Positions 14,238 through 22,400 of a stretch of DNA of 27,778 nt are shown piece after piece. This DNA is from an uncultured Clostridia bacterium (GTDB lineage Bacteria > Bacillota > Clostridia > Christensenellales > CAG-314), in assembly GCA_934230325.1 (NCBI GenBank), contig CAKQEP010000014.1, positions 1 through 27,778 on the forward strand. Reading direction: 5' to 3'. The position numbers were made by a program, and so were the translations under genes. Under the pieces are notes generated by a model. It ran no database searches. It was given only the letters and a program-made list of their open reading frames with translations, and was not told the origin of the DNA. Every line of letters begins with the position of its first letter. Positions within the stretch are counted from its first letter, which is position 1.

Positions 14238-15920
14238 ATGGATTTTAAAACGCAACTCGCAAAAAGCATAGCGACGGACGGACTTCCTTTTGAAGAAGTT
14301 TTGCCCCTCGTCAAAAAATCCGACGGCGTAAACGGAGATTTTGCGTTGCCCTGCTTTAAATTTGCAAAAACGCTCAAAACGTCCCCCGTACTTCTCGCGC
14401 AAAAACTCGCGGAACAACTCAAAGCAAAACGCGCGGTAAAAGACGCCGTTGCCGTCAACGGATATCTCAATATGTTTGTGGACAGAGCCGCCGCCTCAAA
14501 GAAAATAGCGGAAGAAGTTTTAAACAAAGACAGCCTTGCCGACGCAACCAAAGGCGCGGGCAAAACCGTCTGCATCGATTACAGCAGCATAAACATTGCA
14601 AAACCTTTTCATATAGGTCATCTCGGAACCACCGCCATAGGCAGCGCGTTGTACAAAGTTTACAAGGCGCAAGGTTACCACGTTGTCGGGATAAACCATC
14701 TCGGCGACTGGGGAACGCAGTTTGGCAAACTTATCGTTGCGTACAGAAAGTGGGGCGACAAAGAAACGATAGACAAAGGCGGCGTGCGCGCGCTGCAAGA
14801 CATTTACGTCAAATTTCACCGAGAAGCGGAAACCGACCCCTCTCTCGACGACGAGGCTCGCCGCTGGTTTGCAAAGATAGAACAAGGCGACGAGTACGCG
14901 CTCGGCTTGTTTGATTACTTTAAAGAGATAACCCTCAAAGACGTCAAAAAAGTTTACGAAAGACTCAACGTTAATTTTGACAGTTGGAACGGCGAAAGTT
15001 TTTACAACGACAAAATGCAACCCGTCATAGACGCGCTCAAACAAAAAGGTCTTGCGGTAGTGTCCGACGGCGCGCTCATCGTCGACCTTGAAAAATACGG
15101 TATGCCGCCCTGCCTGCTCGTCAAAGCGGACGGAGCGACGTTGTACGCCACTCGCGACCTTGCCGCCGCCGTTTACCGCCACGACGTTTACGACTTTGAC
15201 AAGTGTCTGTACGTCGTCGCTTATCAACAAAATTTGCACTTTAAACAATTTTTTAAAGTTCTCGAATTGATGGGGTACGACTGGGCAAGCAAGATGGAAC
15301 ACGTCGCTTACGGTATGGTTTCCCTTGCAGAAGGCTCTATGAGCACCCGCAAAGGCAACGCGGTGTGGCTGTCCGACGTACTCGACAAAGCGGTGGAAAA
15401 ATCGCTCGACGTAATAAAAACAAAAAGTCCCGACCTTGCTAATAAGGAAGAAATTGCCGAGCAAGTAGGCGTTGGCGCGGTAGTTTTTTCTGCGCTTGCA
15501 AACAGCAGAATTAAAGACATCGTGTTTGATTACGACAGAGTTCTTAATTTTGACGGCGAAACGGCGCCGTATTTGCAATACGCTCACGCGCGTTGTTGCA
15601 GTATTCTCGCAAAAACCGAAGCGCCCGACCTTGCCAAAGCGATTTGGACGGATATAGACAACGACGAAAGTTGGCAGGTTTTGAGCAAAATAAACGAGTT
15701 TGACGACGTTCTCACGCAGGTGACCGACAAAAACGAACCTTCTCTTTTGTCCAACTACCTCATCGATTTGGCGCAACTGTACAACAAGTTTTACCTTGCA
15801 AACAGAGTTATCGACAACGGCGTACCGAGCCACGCAAGGTTGTTGCTGACCGACGCAACCCGCAAAGCGTTGCGGCAAGGTCTTAACCTTTTGGGCATAG
15901 CCGCACCGCAAAAAATGTAA
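14238..15920 (+). CDS. argS: arginyl-tRNA synthetase
   Basis: Charges tRNA-Arg with arginine. The 560-residue class I synthetase has an N-terminal Add-1 type domain (about 1-100), the HIGH signature at 125-128 (AKPFHIGHLGTTAIG), GDWGTQFGKLI after it, a KMSKS counterpart MSTRKGN, and a C-terminal anticodon-binding part with QYAHARCCSIL and the typical ending LLGIAAPQKM. GGAG lies 11 bp upstream of the ATG. It is divergent from citD, with its own promoter and a separate promoter after it, so it appears to be a single-gene unit. No T-box is seen. Confidence 0.96.
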   Translation: MDFKTQLAKSIATDGLPFEEVLPLVKKSDGVNGDFALPCFKFAKTLKTSPVLLAQKLAEQLKAKRAVKDAVAVNGYLNMFVDRAAASKKIAEEVLNKDSLADATKGAGKTVCIDYSSINIAKPFHIGHLGTTAIGSALYKVYKAQGYHVVGINHLGDWGTQFGKLIVAYRKWGDKETIDKGGVRALQDIYVKFHREAETDPSLDDEARRWFAKIEQGDEYALGLFDYFKEITLKDVKKVYERLNVNFDSWNGESFYNDKMQPVIDALKQKGLAVVSDGALIVDLEKYGMPPCLLVKADGATLYATRDLAAAVYRHDVYDFDKCLYVVAYQQNLHFKQFFKVLELMGYDWASKMEHVAYGMVSLAEGSMSTRKGNAVWLSDVLDKAVEKSLDVIKTKSPDLANKEEIAEQVGVGAVVFSALANSRIKDIVFDYDRVLNFDGETAPYLQYAHARCCSILAKTEAPDLAKAIWTDIDNDESWQVLSKINEFDDVLTQVTDKNEPSLLSNYLIDLAQLYNKFYLANRVIDNGVPSHARLLLTDATRKALRQGLNLLGIAAPQKM

Positions 15921-15946
15921 TTTTTGCCCGCTCCCCACCGCCGCCG

Positions 15947-15975
15947 TTGACTTTTTTGCAAACGCGTAGTATACT
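15947..15975 (+). promoter_or_regulatory. sigma-A type promoter of the DJ-1/PfpI gene
   Basis: TTGACT (15947-15952), 17-bp spacer, TATACT (15970-15975), starting 27 bp after the argS stop codon. No clear terminator for argS is seen in this short gap, so some read-through is possible. Confidence 0.75.
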
Positions 15976-16046
15976 ATAGTCGTAACGATTTATCGCTGCA
16001 AAATTTTGCAAACGGCGTCTACAAAACGCAATCAAAAAGGATTTTT

Positions 16047-16571
16047 ATGACTAAAACAGCAGTATTTTTGAGTAACGGCACGGAAGAAATAGAAGCAGTC
16101 ACCGCCATCGACGTGTTAAGACGCGGCGGCGCGACCTGCCATATCGTGTCCATAGACGAAGAAACCGTCGTCGGAAGTCACGGGATAGCAATAAAAGCGG
16201 ACAAACTCATAGGAGATTTTGACGTGACGGAATACGACGCGCTCGTTATCCCGGGCGGGCTTAAAGGCGCGCAAAACATATCTCAAAACCTTTACGCCGT
16301 CGCCGCGATAAAGCAAGCCGCCGCAAACGGAAAGGTGGTAGCCGCAATTTGCGCCGCTCCCGCGTTGGTGTTGGCAAAGCACGGATTGCTAAACGGCAAA
16401 AAAGCCACCTGCTACCCTGCGGAAGATTTTGTAAAACTTCTTTCTGCGGCGCAATACAAAACCGACAGCGTGGTGACGGACGGCAACATAATAACCGCCG
16501 ACGGACCACTTTCCGCTATGGAATTTGCCCTTGCCGTGTGCGACGCATTAAAACTAAACCCCTCCTTTTAA
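16047..16571 (+). CDS. DJ-1/PfpI family protein
   Basis: A cytoplasmic protein of the DJ-1/YajL/ThiJ group, 174 residues, near the usual length. The nucleophile elbow is at AAICAAPALVLAKHG with the reactive C102. The supporting glutamate lies in GTEEIEA (E16), and GGLKGA and ADGPLSAMEFAL near the end are also family features. Members are linked to glyoxalase/deglycase chemistry and oxidative stress protection; the exact activity cannot be read from sequence. AAAAAGG precedes the ATG by 6 bp. It has its own promoter and a strong terminator downstream. Confidence 0.9.
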   Translation: MTKTAVFLSNGTEEIEAVTAIDVLRRGGATCHIVSIDEETVVGSHGIAIKADKLIGDFDVTEYDALVIPGGLKGAQNISQNLYAVAAIKQAAANGKVVAAICAAPALVLAKHGLLNGKKATCYPAEDFVKLLSAAQYKTDSVVTDGNIITADGPLSAMEFALAVCDALKLNPSF

Positions 16572-16630
16572 CGCAATATAGAAACGCTAACGGATACTTT
16601 ACAAACAATACGTTAAAATAATTTACAAAC

Positions 16631-16660
16631 AAAAATACCGCTCAAAAGGCGGTATTTTTT
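16631..16660 (+). terminator. intrinsic terminator of the DJ-1 gene, probably bidirectional
   Basis: An 11-bp perfect stem (aaaaataccgc 16631-16641 / gcggtattttt 16649-16659), 7-nt loop, T-run. The leading A-run makes it symmetrical. Its right arm is repeated at 17932-17944 without the left arm. Confidence 0.85.
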
Positions 16661-16690
16661 GCTGATTTTATTTTATTGTTGTTGGTTTTT
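16639..16690 (+). repeat. left direct repeat framing the Fic cassette
   Basis: 16639-16670 (beginning cgctcaaaaggcggtatttt) matches 17923-17954 at 31 of 32 positions. After an unaligned stretch of 8 versus 18 nt the match resumes with ttgttggttttt (16679-16690 and 17973-17984). It overlaps the loop and right arm of the DJ-1 terminator. Confidence 0.8.
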
Positions 16691-16710
16691 CTATCAAAAT
16701 ATGTTATAAT
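16682..16710 (+). promoter_or_regulatory. promoter of the Bro-N-Fic gene
   Basis: TTGGTT (16682-16687), 17-bp spacer, TATAAT (16705-16710) with an extended TG (16702-16703). The -35 element lies inside the left direct repeat. The leader to the ATG contains an imperfect hairpin (caaaag near 16730 with cttttg near 16757). Confidence 0.65.
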
Positions 16711-16794
16711 AAAATAAAGATTATCAAAAGGTCGCAAACAAATAAAAAACTGTTGCTTTTGGCTTTATGGTAGATGTAAATACAAGGGGATTGT

Positions 16795-17667
16795 ATGAAA
16801 ATATCAATCAGATTTTTTAACGATAAAGAAGTGCGCGCCGCTTGGAACGAGGAAAACAACAAGTGGTATTTCAGCGTGCTGGATATTATCGGGGCAATCA
16901 GAAAGGAAGATAATTACGAAAAATGCCGTAACTATTGGAAATATCTGAAAGCTAAACTGAAAAAAGAAAACAGCGAGTTGGTTAGTGCCACTACCCAACT
17001 GAAATTAACTGCCGCCGACGGGAAAAAGTATATGTCGGACGCATTGGATTCCGACGGAGTTATTAAACTTGCCGCAGAATTTCCGAGCAAGGTCGGCGCA
17101 GAATTTATCGGTTGGTTTACGCGGTCGGACGATACGATTGACGGCAAAAGCAAGCAAAAGGCATACGCTTTGTTTGATAGTTCTTTTATAGGCGCCATCG
17201 AAGTCGGAACGGTCAAGGGCTTACAGCAAATTCACGCATATTTGTTCGGCGGTTTATACGATTTCGCAGGGCAAATCCGCACGCTTAATATTGCAAAAGG
17301 CGGTTTTGCCTTTGCCCCCGCTATGTTTTTGCAAGATAATTTGCGGTTGATAGAAAAAATGCCCGAAGATACGCTTGAAAACATAGTAAAAAAATACGTT
17401 GAAATGAACGTCGCTCATCCTTTTATGGAGGGAAACGGTCGAAGTACTCGTATCTGGTTGGATTTGATTTTAAAAAAGAATCTTAAAAAATGCACCGATT
17501 GGAGCAAAATCGATAAAAAAGAATACCTTACGGCGATGCAAGAAAGCCCTATGGATTCCTCGCACATTTATAACCTTATAAAAGGCGCATTGACCGACGA
17601 TATAAATAATCGCGAAATCTTTATGAAAGGAATCGACTATTCTTATTATTACGAGCAAGTTGACTGA
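16795..17667 (+). CDS. Bro-N domain fused to a Fic domain (predicted AMP transferase)
   Basis: A 290-residue two-domain protein. Residues 1-112 resemble the Bro-N/DinD-type domain of phage antirepressors and DNA-damage-inducible proteins: VRAAWNEENNKWYFSVLDII, NYWKYLKAKLKKE, QLKLTAADGKKYMSD. Residues 113-290 are a complete class III-like Fic domain: DTIDGKSKQKAYALF, EVGTVKGLQQIHAYLFGG, LYDFAGQIRTLNIAKGGF, and the catalytic HPFMEGNGRSTR at 208-219 with H208, N214 and R216 intact. The C-terminal SYYYEQ (283-288) matches the inhibitory (S/T)xxxE(G/N) helix motif except for Q in place of G, and the protein stops two residues later. Fic enzymes usually attach AMP to a target hydroxyl; the target is unknown. 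AAGGGGA precedes the ATG. It lies between direct repeats with a recombinase remnant downstream, suggesting transfer. Confidence 0.88.
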   Translation: MKISIRFFNDKEVRAAWNEENNKWYFSVLDIIGAIRKEDNYEKCRNYWKYLKAKLKKENSELVSATTQLKLTAADGKKYMSDALDSDGVIKLAAEFPSKVGAEFIGWFTRSDDTIDGKSKQKAYALFDSSFIGAIEVGTVKGLQQIHAYLFGGLYDFAGQIRTLNIAKGGFAFAPAMFLQDNLRLIEKMPEDTLENIVKKYVEMNVAHPFMEGNGRSTRIWLDLILKKNLKKCTDWSKIDKKEYLTAMQESPMDSSHIYNLIKGALTDDINNREIFMKGIDYSYYYEQVD

Positions 17668-17715
17668 TTTGTTTCGATAATTTACAATGTGCGAGCATTA
17701 AAAAGAAACGTTTGA

Positions 17716-17889
17716 GAAAAAAAGCTAAGGATAAATAAACTTACTCCCAAAATAGTAAGATTGTTAATAGACAAAATTATTGTTTCCGAAAAAGTAAAAA
17801 CCGAAAGCGGATACAAAAGAACAGTAACAATATTTCTAACCCTCGTAGGCGAAATAGAGTTGCCGCAAAAGACAAGAAAACAGGCGTAA
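17716..17889 (+). pseudogene. C-terminal remnant of a probable serine recombinase
   Basis: A 57-codon open stretch without a start codon, bounded upstream by TGA (17713) and ending in TAA. It reads LTPKIVRLLIDKIIVSEKVK, then TESGYKRTVTIFLTLVGEIELP, closely like the end of large serine recombinases from clostridial mobile elements (LTxxLxxxLIDKIxVHE...IxIxYxFIG). The catalytic and DNA-binding parts are gone. It starts 48 bp after the Bro-N-Fic stop. The identification is from pattern memory only and needs a profile search. Confidence 0.55.
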
Positions 17890-17910
17890 GCTTTTCGCTT
17901 ACGTCTGTTT
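17878..17910 (+). terminator. strong hairpin at the end of the recombinase remnant
   Basis: aaacaggcgtaagc (17878-17891) pairs with gcttacgtctgttt (17897-17910) over 14 bp with one G-T pair and a 5-nt loop. The 3' side is T-rich only within the stem, so it may be a terminator or the end of a mobile element rather than a classical terminator. Confidence 0.55.
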
Positions 17911-17922
17911 CCCTAATGGTGA

Positions 17923-17984
17923 CGCTCTAAAGGCGGTATTTTTTGCTGATTTTAATTTATTTAAGTTTATTTTTGTTGGTTTTT
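17923..17984 (+). repeat. right direct repeat framing the Fic cassette
   Basis: Second copy of the repeat at 16639-16690, here without the aaaaatac left arm, so it cannot form the terminator hairpin. It lies 11 bp beyond the stop of the Dabb gene, which is transcribed towards it. Confidence 0.8.
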
Positions 17985-17995
17985 GACGATTTTTG

Positions 17996-18286
17996 TCAAA
18001 TATCGTAATCTATCGCAATAGACGATACGGCGTTGGCGTGCATATATTTTTTTACCACGTCGCAGTGGTACGCGTCGTTTTGGTAAGGCTCCAGATCTTC
18101 CCTGCTCTTTAACGTGACTTGCAAAATCACGTCATAACTTCTTGCGCTGCCCAAAAAGTCCGTACCTACTTCTATCTTTTGTACCGTCGGGACTTTGCCC
18201 GCCATACTCGACAAAACTTCTTTGGCTTTTTGCTTGGATTGCTCGCCGTTGTCGGCAAGTTTAAAACAAACTATATGTTTTATCAT
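17996..18286 (-). CDS. Dabb (stress-responsive alpha/beta barrel) domain protein
   Basis: A 96-residue single-domain protein starting MIKHIVCFKL, with a central VQKIEVGTDFLGSARSYDVILQVTL and late YHCDVVKKYM, all typical of the Dabb family of small dimeric ferredoxin-like barrels. The role of such proteins in bacteria is mostly unknown. Its ATG overlaps the TGA of the upstream DegV gene by 4 bp (ATGA), so translation is coupled and the two products may act together. The region just downstream holds the right direct repeat and no clear terminator. Confidence 0.88.
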   Translation of the reverse strand: MIKHIVCFKLADNGEQSKQKAKEVLSSMAGKVPTVQKIEVGTDFLGSARSYDVILQVTLKSREDLEPYQNDAYHCDVVKKYMHANAVSSIAIDYDI

Positions 18287-19176
18287 TGATTTATCTCCTG
18301 TTTGAGCGGAATTACTCTTTGGTCGGCGTAATAGATAACCGCCAAAGTACCCGGTCCGCAGTGCGTGCCGATGACGGGACCGACGGGTTGACGCACGACG
18401 TTTGCTTGCGGCAAACCTTCCTTGATGAGTTTTTCGATACGCGCGCCGCCTTCTTCGTTGTCGGCGTCCAAAACGTAAATTTCGTACTTATCGAGTTTTC
18501 TTGCGTTTTGAATGGCTTGTTCTGCCAAAAATTTCTGAACGTGTTTTGGTCCTAAAATCTTTTTGTATACCGACAAACCGCCGTTTTCGTTGAAAGTAAG
18601 GACGGGTTTAAGGTTCATAATGCTGCCCGCAATCGCGCCAAACTTGCTGAGTCTGCCGCCGCGATGAAGATGCATAAGACTATCCACCGCAAAAAAGCAA
18701 CCGACGTGGTTTGTAAATTCTTTTAAAAAGGCAATTATTTCCTCGTCGGACGCGCCGTTTTTCCACAATTCCGCCGCGTACTTAACCTGTATGCCGCTGG
18801 GTACGGATATCATTTTTGTGTCGAATATCGTCATTTTGCGGTCGGGATACTTGGTTTTAAGATTTTTGAGAGCAGTGTCGAGATGCTCGAAAGTTCCGCT
18901 AAAAGTTCTGCCGAACGCAACATACAAAATATCCTGCCCCGCCGCAAAGTACGGCTCGATAATTTCCTCGTACATATCGGGGTTGAGGGCGGAAGTTATC
19001 GGCATAGACCCTTTGCGCACACGGGTGTAAAAATCTTTAAAGTCGGTCGTTTTGCCCATGTCGTAAAAAGTTTCCTGCCCGTCGATAGTGTAAGGCATTT
19101 TGATGTACTCAATGCCCAACCGCTCAATGTCCTGATACCAAAGTTCACAATCGCTGTCACAAAAAAATACGCTCAT
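18283..19176 (-). CDS. DegV family fatty-acid-binding protein
   Basis: A 297-residue DegV/FakB-like protein. These bind a fatty acid in a deep pocket and in some species deliver it to the kinase FakA, which is not in this window. Visible motifs: PITSALNPDMYEE (about 59-71), AFGRTFSGTFEHL (about 87-99), a DSLMHLHRGGRLS loop, LKPVLTFNENGG, and near the end GPVIGTHCGPGTLAVIYY with the carboxylate-binding histidine. The ATG at 19176 is preferred over an in-frame TTG at 19182 because AGGAGA (19183-19188) stands 6 bp before it. It overlaps the Dabb gene by 4 bp and has its own promoter. Confidence 0.93.
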   Translation of the reverse strand: MSVFFCDSDCELWYQDIERLGIEYIKMPYTIDGQETFYDMGKTTDFKDFYTRVRKGSMPITSALNPDMYEEIIEPYFAAGQDILYVAFGRTFSGTFEHLDTALKNLKTKYPDRKMTIFDTKMISVPSGIQVKYAAELWKNGASDEEIIAFLKEFTNHVGCFFAVDSLMHLHRGGRLSKFGAIAGSIMNLKPVLTFNENGGLSVYKKILGPKHVQKFLAEQAIQNARKLDKYEIYVLDADNEEGGARIEKLIKEGLPQANVVRQPVGPVIGTHCGPGTLAVIYYADQRVIPLKQEINQ

Positions 19177-19212
19177 AAACAATCTCCTACAACTGTCGTT
19201 TATTTTTATTCT

Positions 19213-19241
19213 ATTATATAATATTTTACGTCGCGTGTAAA
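19213..19241 (-). promoter_or_regulatory. promoter of the DegV-Dabb pair
   Basis: Read on the minus strand: TTTACA (19236-19241), 17-bp spacer, TATAAT (19213-19218), about 37 bp before the ATG. Confidence 0.65.
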
Positions 19242-19331
19242 ACGATTTTGCGGTTTTTTTTAAAAAATCAACGTTTTGGCAAGACGAGTAGAATTAAACC
19301 GCAAAAAATCGCAAAAAATCCCCGTACAACG

Positions 19332-19362
19332 CCAAAAGCAACAGTAAAACTGTTGCTTTTGG
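19332..19362. terminator. 14-bp perfect hairpin downstream of the giant LRR gene
   Basis: ccaaaagcaacagt (19332-19345) pairs with actgttgcttttgg (19349-19362), loop aaa. It lies about 95 nt beyond the stop of the LRR gene. There is no T-run directly after it on the minus strand; T-rich blocks (ggattttttgcgattttttg) come about 14 nt later. Terminator function is likely but not classical. The rest of 19242-19456 shows no gene. Confidence 0.5.
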
Positions 19363-19456
19363 TTTGACAATTCATCGACAATTTATCTGTCGTAACGCTA
19401 CGAGTATTTCGTATTGTCCGCAATTACGTCGATACGCTATTGCGATTACTTTGTTT

Positions 19457-22400
19457 TTAGGTCGTTGAGGGTTTTACGTAGTTCCACATAATTTTTGCGT
19501 TGCAACGGCTTTGCCACGTTTCTACGGGAATATCGCTAAACGTGCCGTACCAGTCGTTTACCACGTCGGACGCCGTTCTTCCTATGACGTAAACGGTTTG
19601 CTCTGCCGTCCATTCTTCAAAGACGCCTATGCCGTTTAAGGTCACCTTTTTGGGAATATAGATGCTTGCCGAAGTGCAGAGCGCAAAGGCGTATCTGCCT
19701 ATCGTCAAAGATTCCGTCGGCTCGGCAATTTCTATAGTACGCAGGTTGGGACAGCCGAGAAACGCTCCTTCGTCGATGTTTTTAAGGCTTGCGGGAAGTT
19801 TGATACTCGTCAGTCCGCTTGCAGAAAACGCTTCTTCTCCGATGCTCTTGAGCATACTGTCTGCGGGGATAGTAAAGGTCGCAAGATTTTCGCACGCTCC
19901 AAACGCGCCCGCGCCGATGATTTCCACCGATTTAGGCAACGCAACCTCCGTCAGTCCGCTGAAAGTAAACGCGCCGTCATCGATAGTTTTTAAGCCTTCC
20001 GGCAACGCTATGGTTTTGAGCGAAACGCAATCTAAAAACATTTGTTTAGAAATCGTTTCTATCGGTTTTTCAAACACGACGGATTCCAAAGCCACACAAT
20101 CTTCAAAGATATTGTCGCCAAACGTCGCGCTGCTCTTAAAGGTGACCGAAGTCAAATTTGCTGCCTGACTAAACGCTAATTCTCCGACCGTAACGACGGA
20201 ATCGGGCAGTATGACGGATTTTGCTCCCGTAAACGAGAATGCGTACGGGCTTATTCTCGTCAATTTTTTAGATTTGGAAAGGTCCAAAACGTTGACTGCG
20301 TAGATTTTTGCAAAGGCGTAAGAATCAAGGTCGGTCAATTCCGTAGCGTTGCTCAAATCGATGGTGGTCAATGACGTGCTGTCGGCAAATACGTATTGTC
20401 CTATGCTCGTCAACATACTGCCTTCCGCAAAGGAAACGGTTTTGAGGTTTACGCTATAAGCAAATGCGTAGTCGTCTATGCGTTTGACCGTACTCGGTAT
20501 TGTCAGGTCGGTCAAAGAAGTGCCTGCAAACATATTTGCGGTTATCGTTTCGACACCCGTCAAATCCAAGTTTGCTTTGTTTGCGGGGTAAGCAACCATA
20601 GCGTTGTTTGCGTCCATAAGCACTCCGTCCGCATTGAGTTTAAACACAAAGTTGTCGGGCGACAAGTCAAACTCGGTCAATTCCTTACAGCCTGCAAAGA
20701 CGCCGATACCCATCTTGACCACGCTTGCGGGGATATAAACGACCTTAACGGCGGTGTTGATAAAGGCGTAATTGCCTATCGTAGTAAGACCTTCCGGCAA
20801 CGTGATTTGCTCCAAAGCGGCGCAGTTTGCAAAAGCGTTGTCGCCCAAAGAAGTCAGCGCTTTGCCTTCAAAGGTAACGCTCTTAAGGTTTGCGCAGTTT
20901 TCAAAAGCGTTTTTGCCTATCGCGCCCGTTCTTGCGGGGATAACCGCGTTTTCCAACGCAGAATCCTTAAAGGCTTTTTCTCCTATGCCGGTCACAAGCG
21001 ACGGCAACTCGATTTCTTTCAGCTCTTTGCAGCCTTCAAAGGTGCTTTCCGCTACCGATTCGAGATTTTCGTTTAATAATACGCCGCTGAGTTTTTTGCA
21101 ATCTTTAAATACTTCTCTGCCGTATTTGGTCACGTGAGTAAGGTCGACAAAGGTCAAAGCGGTGTTTTCAAAGGCGTTGTTGCTAAGCGTTGTCACCGAC
21201 GACGGCAAGACCACGCTTCTCAGCGGAGTGTTTTTAAATGCCGCAGGTTCTACTTGTTTGATTCCGTCGTGGAAAGTTATGCTTTCCAACCCCGACGACA
21301 GGAACATATAACTGCTAACCTTTGTCGTACTCGGATACTTGCTTAAATCAAACTCTTTGAGAGAAATACAGCCGGTAAACATATTAGCGTTAAACGCCGT
21401 TATGTCGCTGTTAAACTCGGCGCTAACAAGTTGTTTGCAATCGGTAAACAGACTGCTGCCCAACTTTGCGCCCGCAGGCATAAGGCTCAAATCAACCTGT
21501 CTTACGCCCGAGCCAAAGAATACGAAGTTGCCCAACGAAACGAGCGTACTCGGCATAATCACTTTGTCTTTGTCCCCGTCGTAGCCGCGATAGGTCACGG
21601 AACGAAGTTTGTATGCGTCTTGGAATATTCCCGCGCCCATACTCTCCAACTTGCTCGACAACACGACGCTTTCCAACTCCGCGCAATCTCTAAACAGGTA
21701 GACCGCAGAGTATATCGGCGCAGTTCTGCCTTTGGTGTTGCCCAGATGCACGACGCTTTCGGGTAGTTCTATGCTCTTTAACGCGGTGTTGCGGAAGGTG
21801 TATGTACCCACGTAAATCAACGCGTTAAGCCTCGTCATATCGACCTCTGCGAGAGAAGTACAGTCAACAAACGTTTCGTTGCCAAACGCCGTCAAAACGT
21901 CGTTGTTTTCAAAAGTGACCTTAGTAAGTTTTTTGGCGTTTTCAAAGATTTTTGCGCCCATTTCCTTCACCGTAGACGGTATGGTGACGGTAATCAAGCC
22001 GCAACGAGCGAATGCCGACGCGCCTATCTTGCTAATGCCTTTAAGGTCGATTTTGCTAATCGCGCTGCGATAGAAGGTATGCGCGGGGATTTCGGTTATC
22101 TTTGTTTCTTCGACGTTTAAGTCAACGTTGTTAAGGTACGCCGTTTCTGCAAACAAGTGCGTGCCAAACTTGACGTCGCTAAAGTCGCCCGTAAGCTTAA
22201 CGTAAGTAAGACCGGTGCCATAAAACGCTTTGTTTCCGTATTTTTTTACGGTGTTGGGAAGAATAAAGGGTTTTTCCGCCGTAGCGTTTTTGCCCAAATT
22301 CATACAGCCGTAAAACGCGCCGTCCTCGATGGCGGTTATCGCGTTGGGGATAACAAAGTCGCTAAGCGACGCGCAGTACGCAAACGCTCCTTGAGAAATG

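Noticed and set aside
14520..15938. Long minus-strand ORF of 472 codons opposite argS
   Set aside because: Antisense to a well-supported argS; composition reflects the complement of its codons and no domain is recognised.
17984..18000. Terminator for the Dabb gene in the tttgac/gtcaaa inverted repeat
   Set aside because: Only 6 bp of stem and, on the minus strand, followed by A residues rather than T residues.
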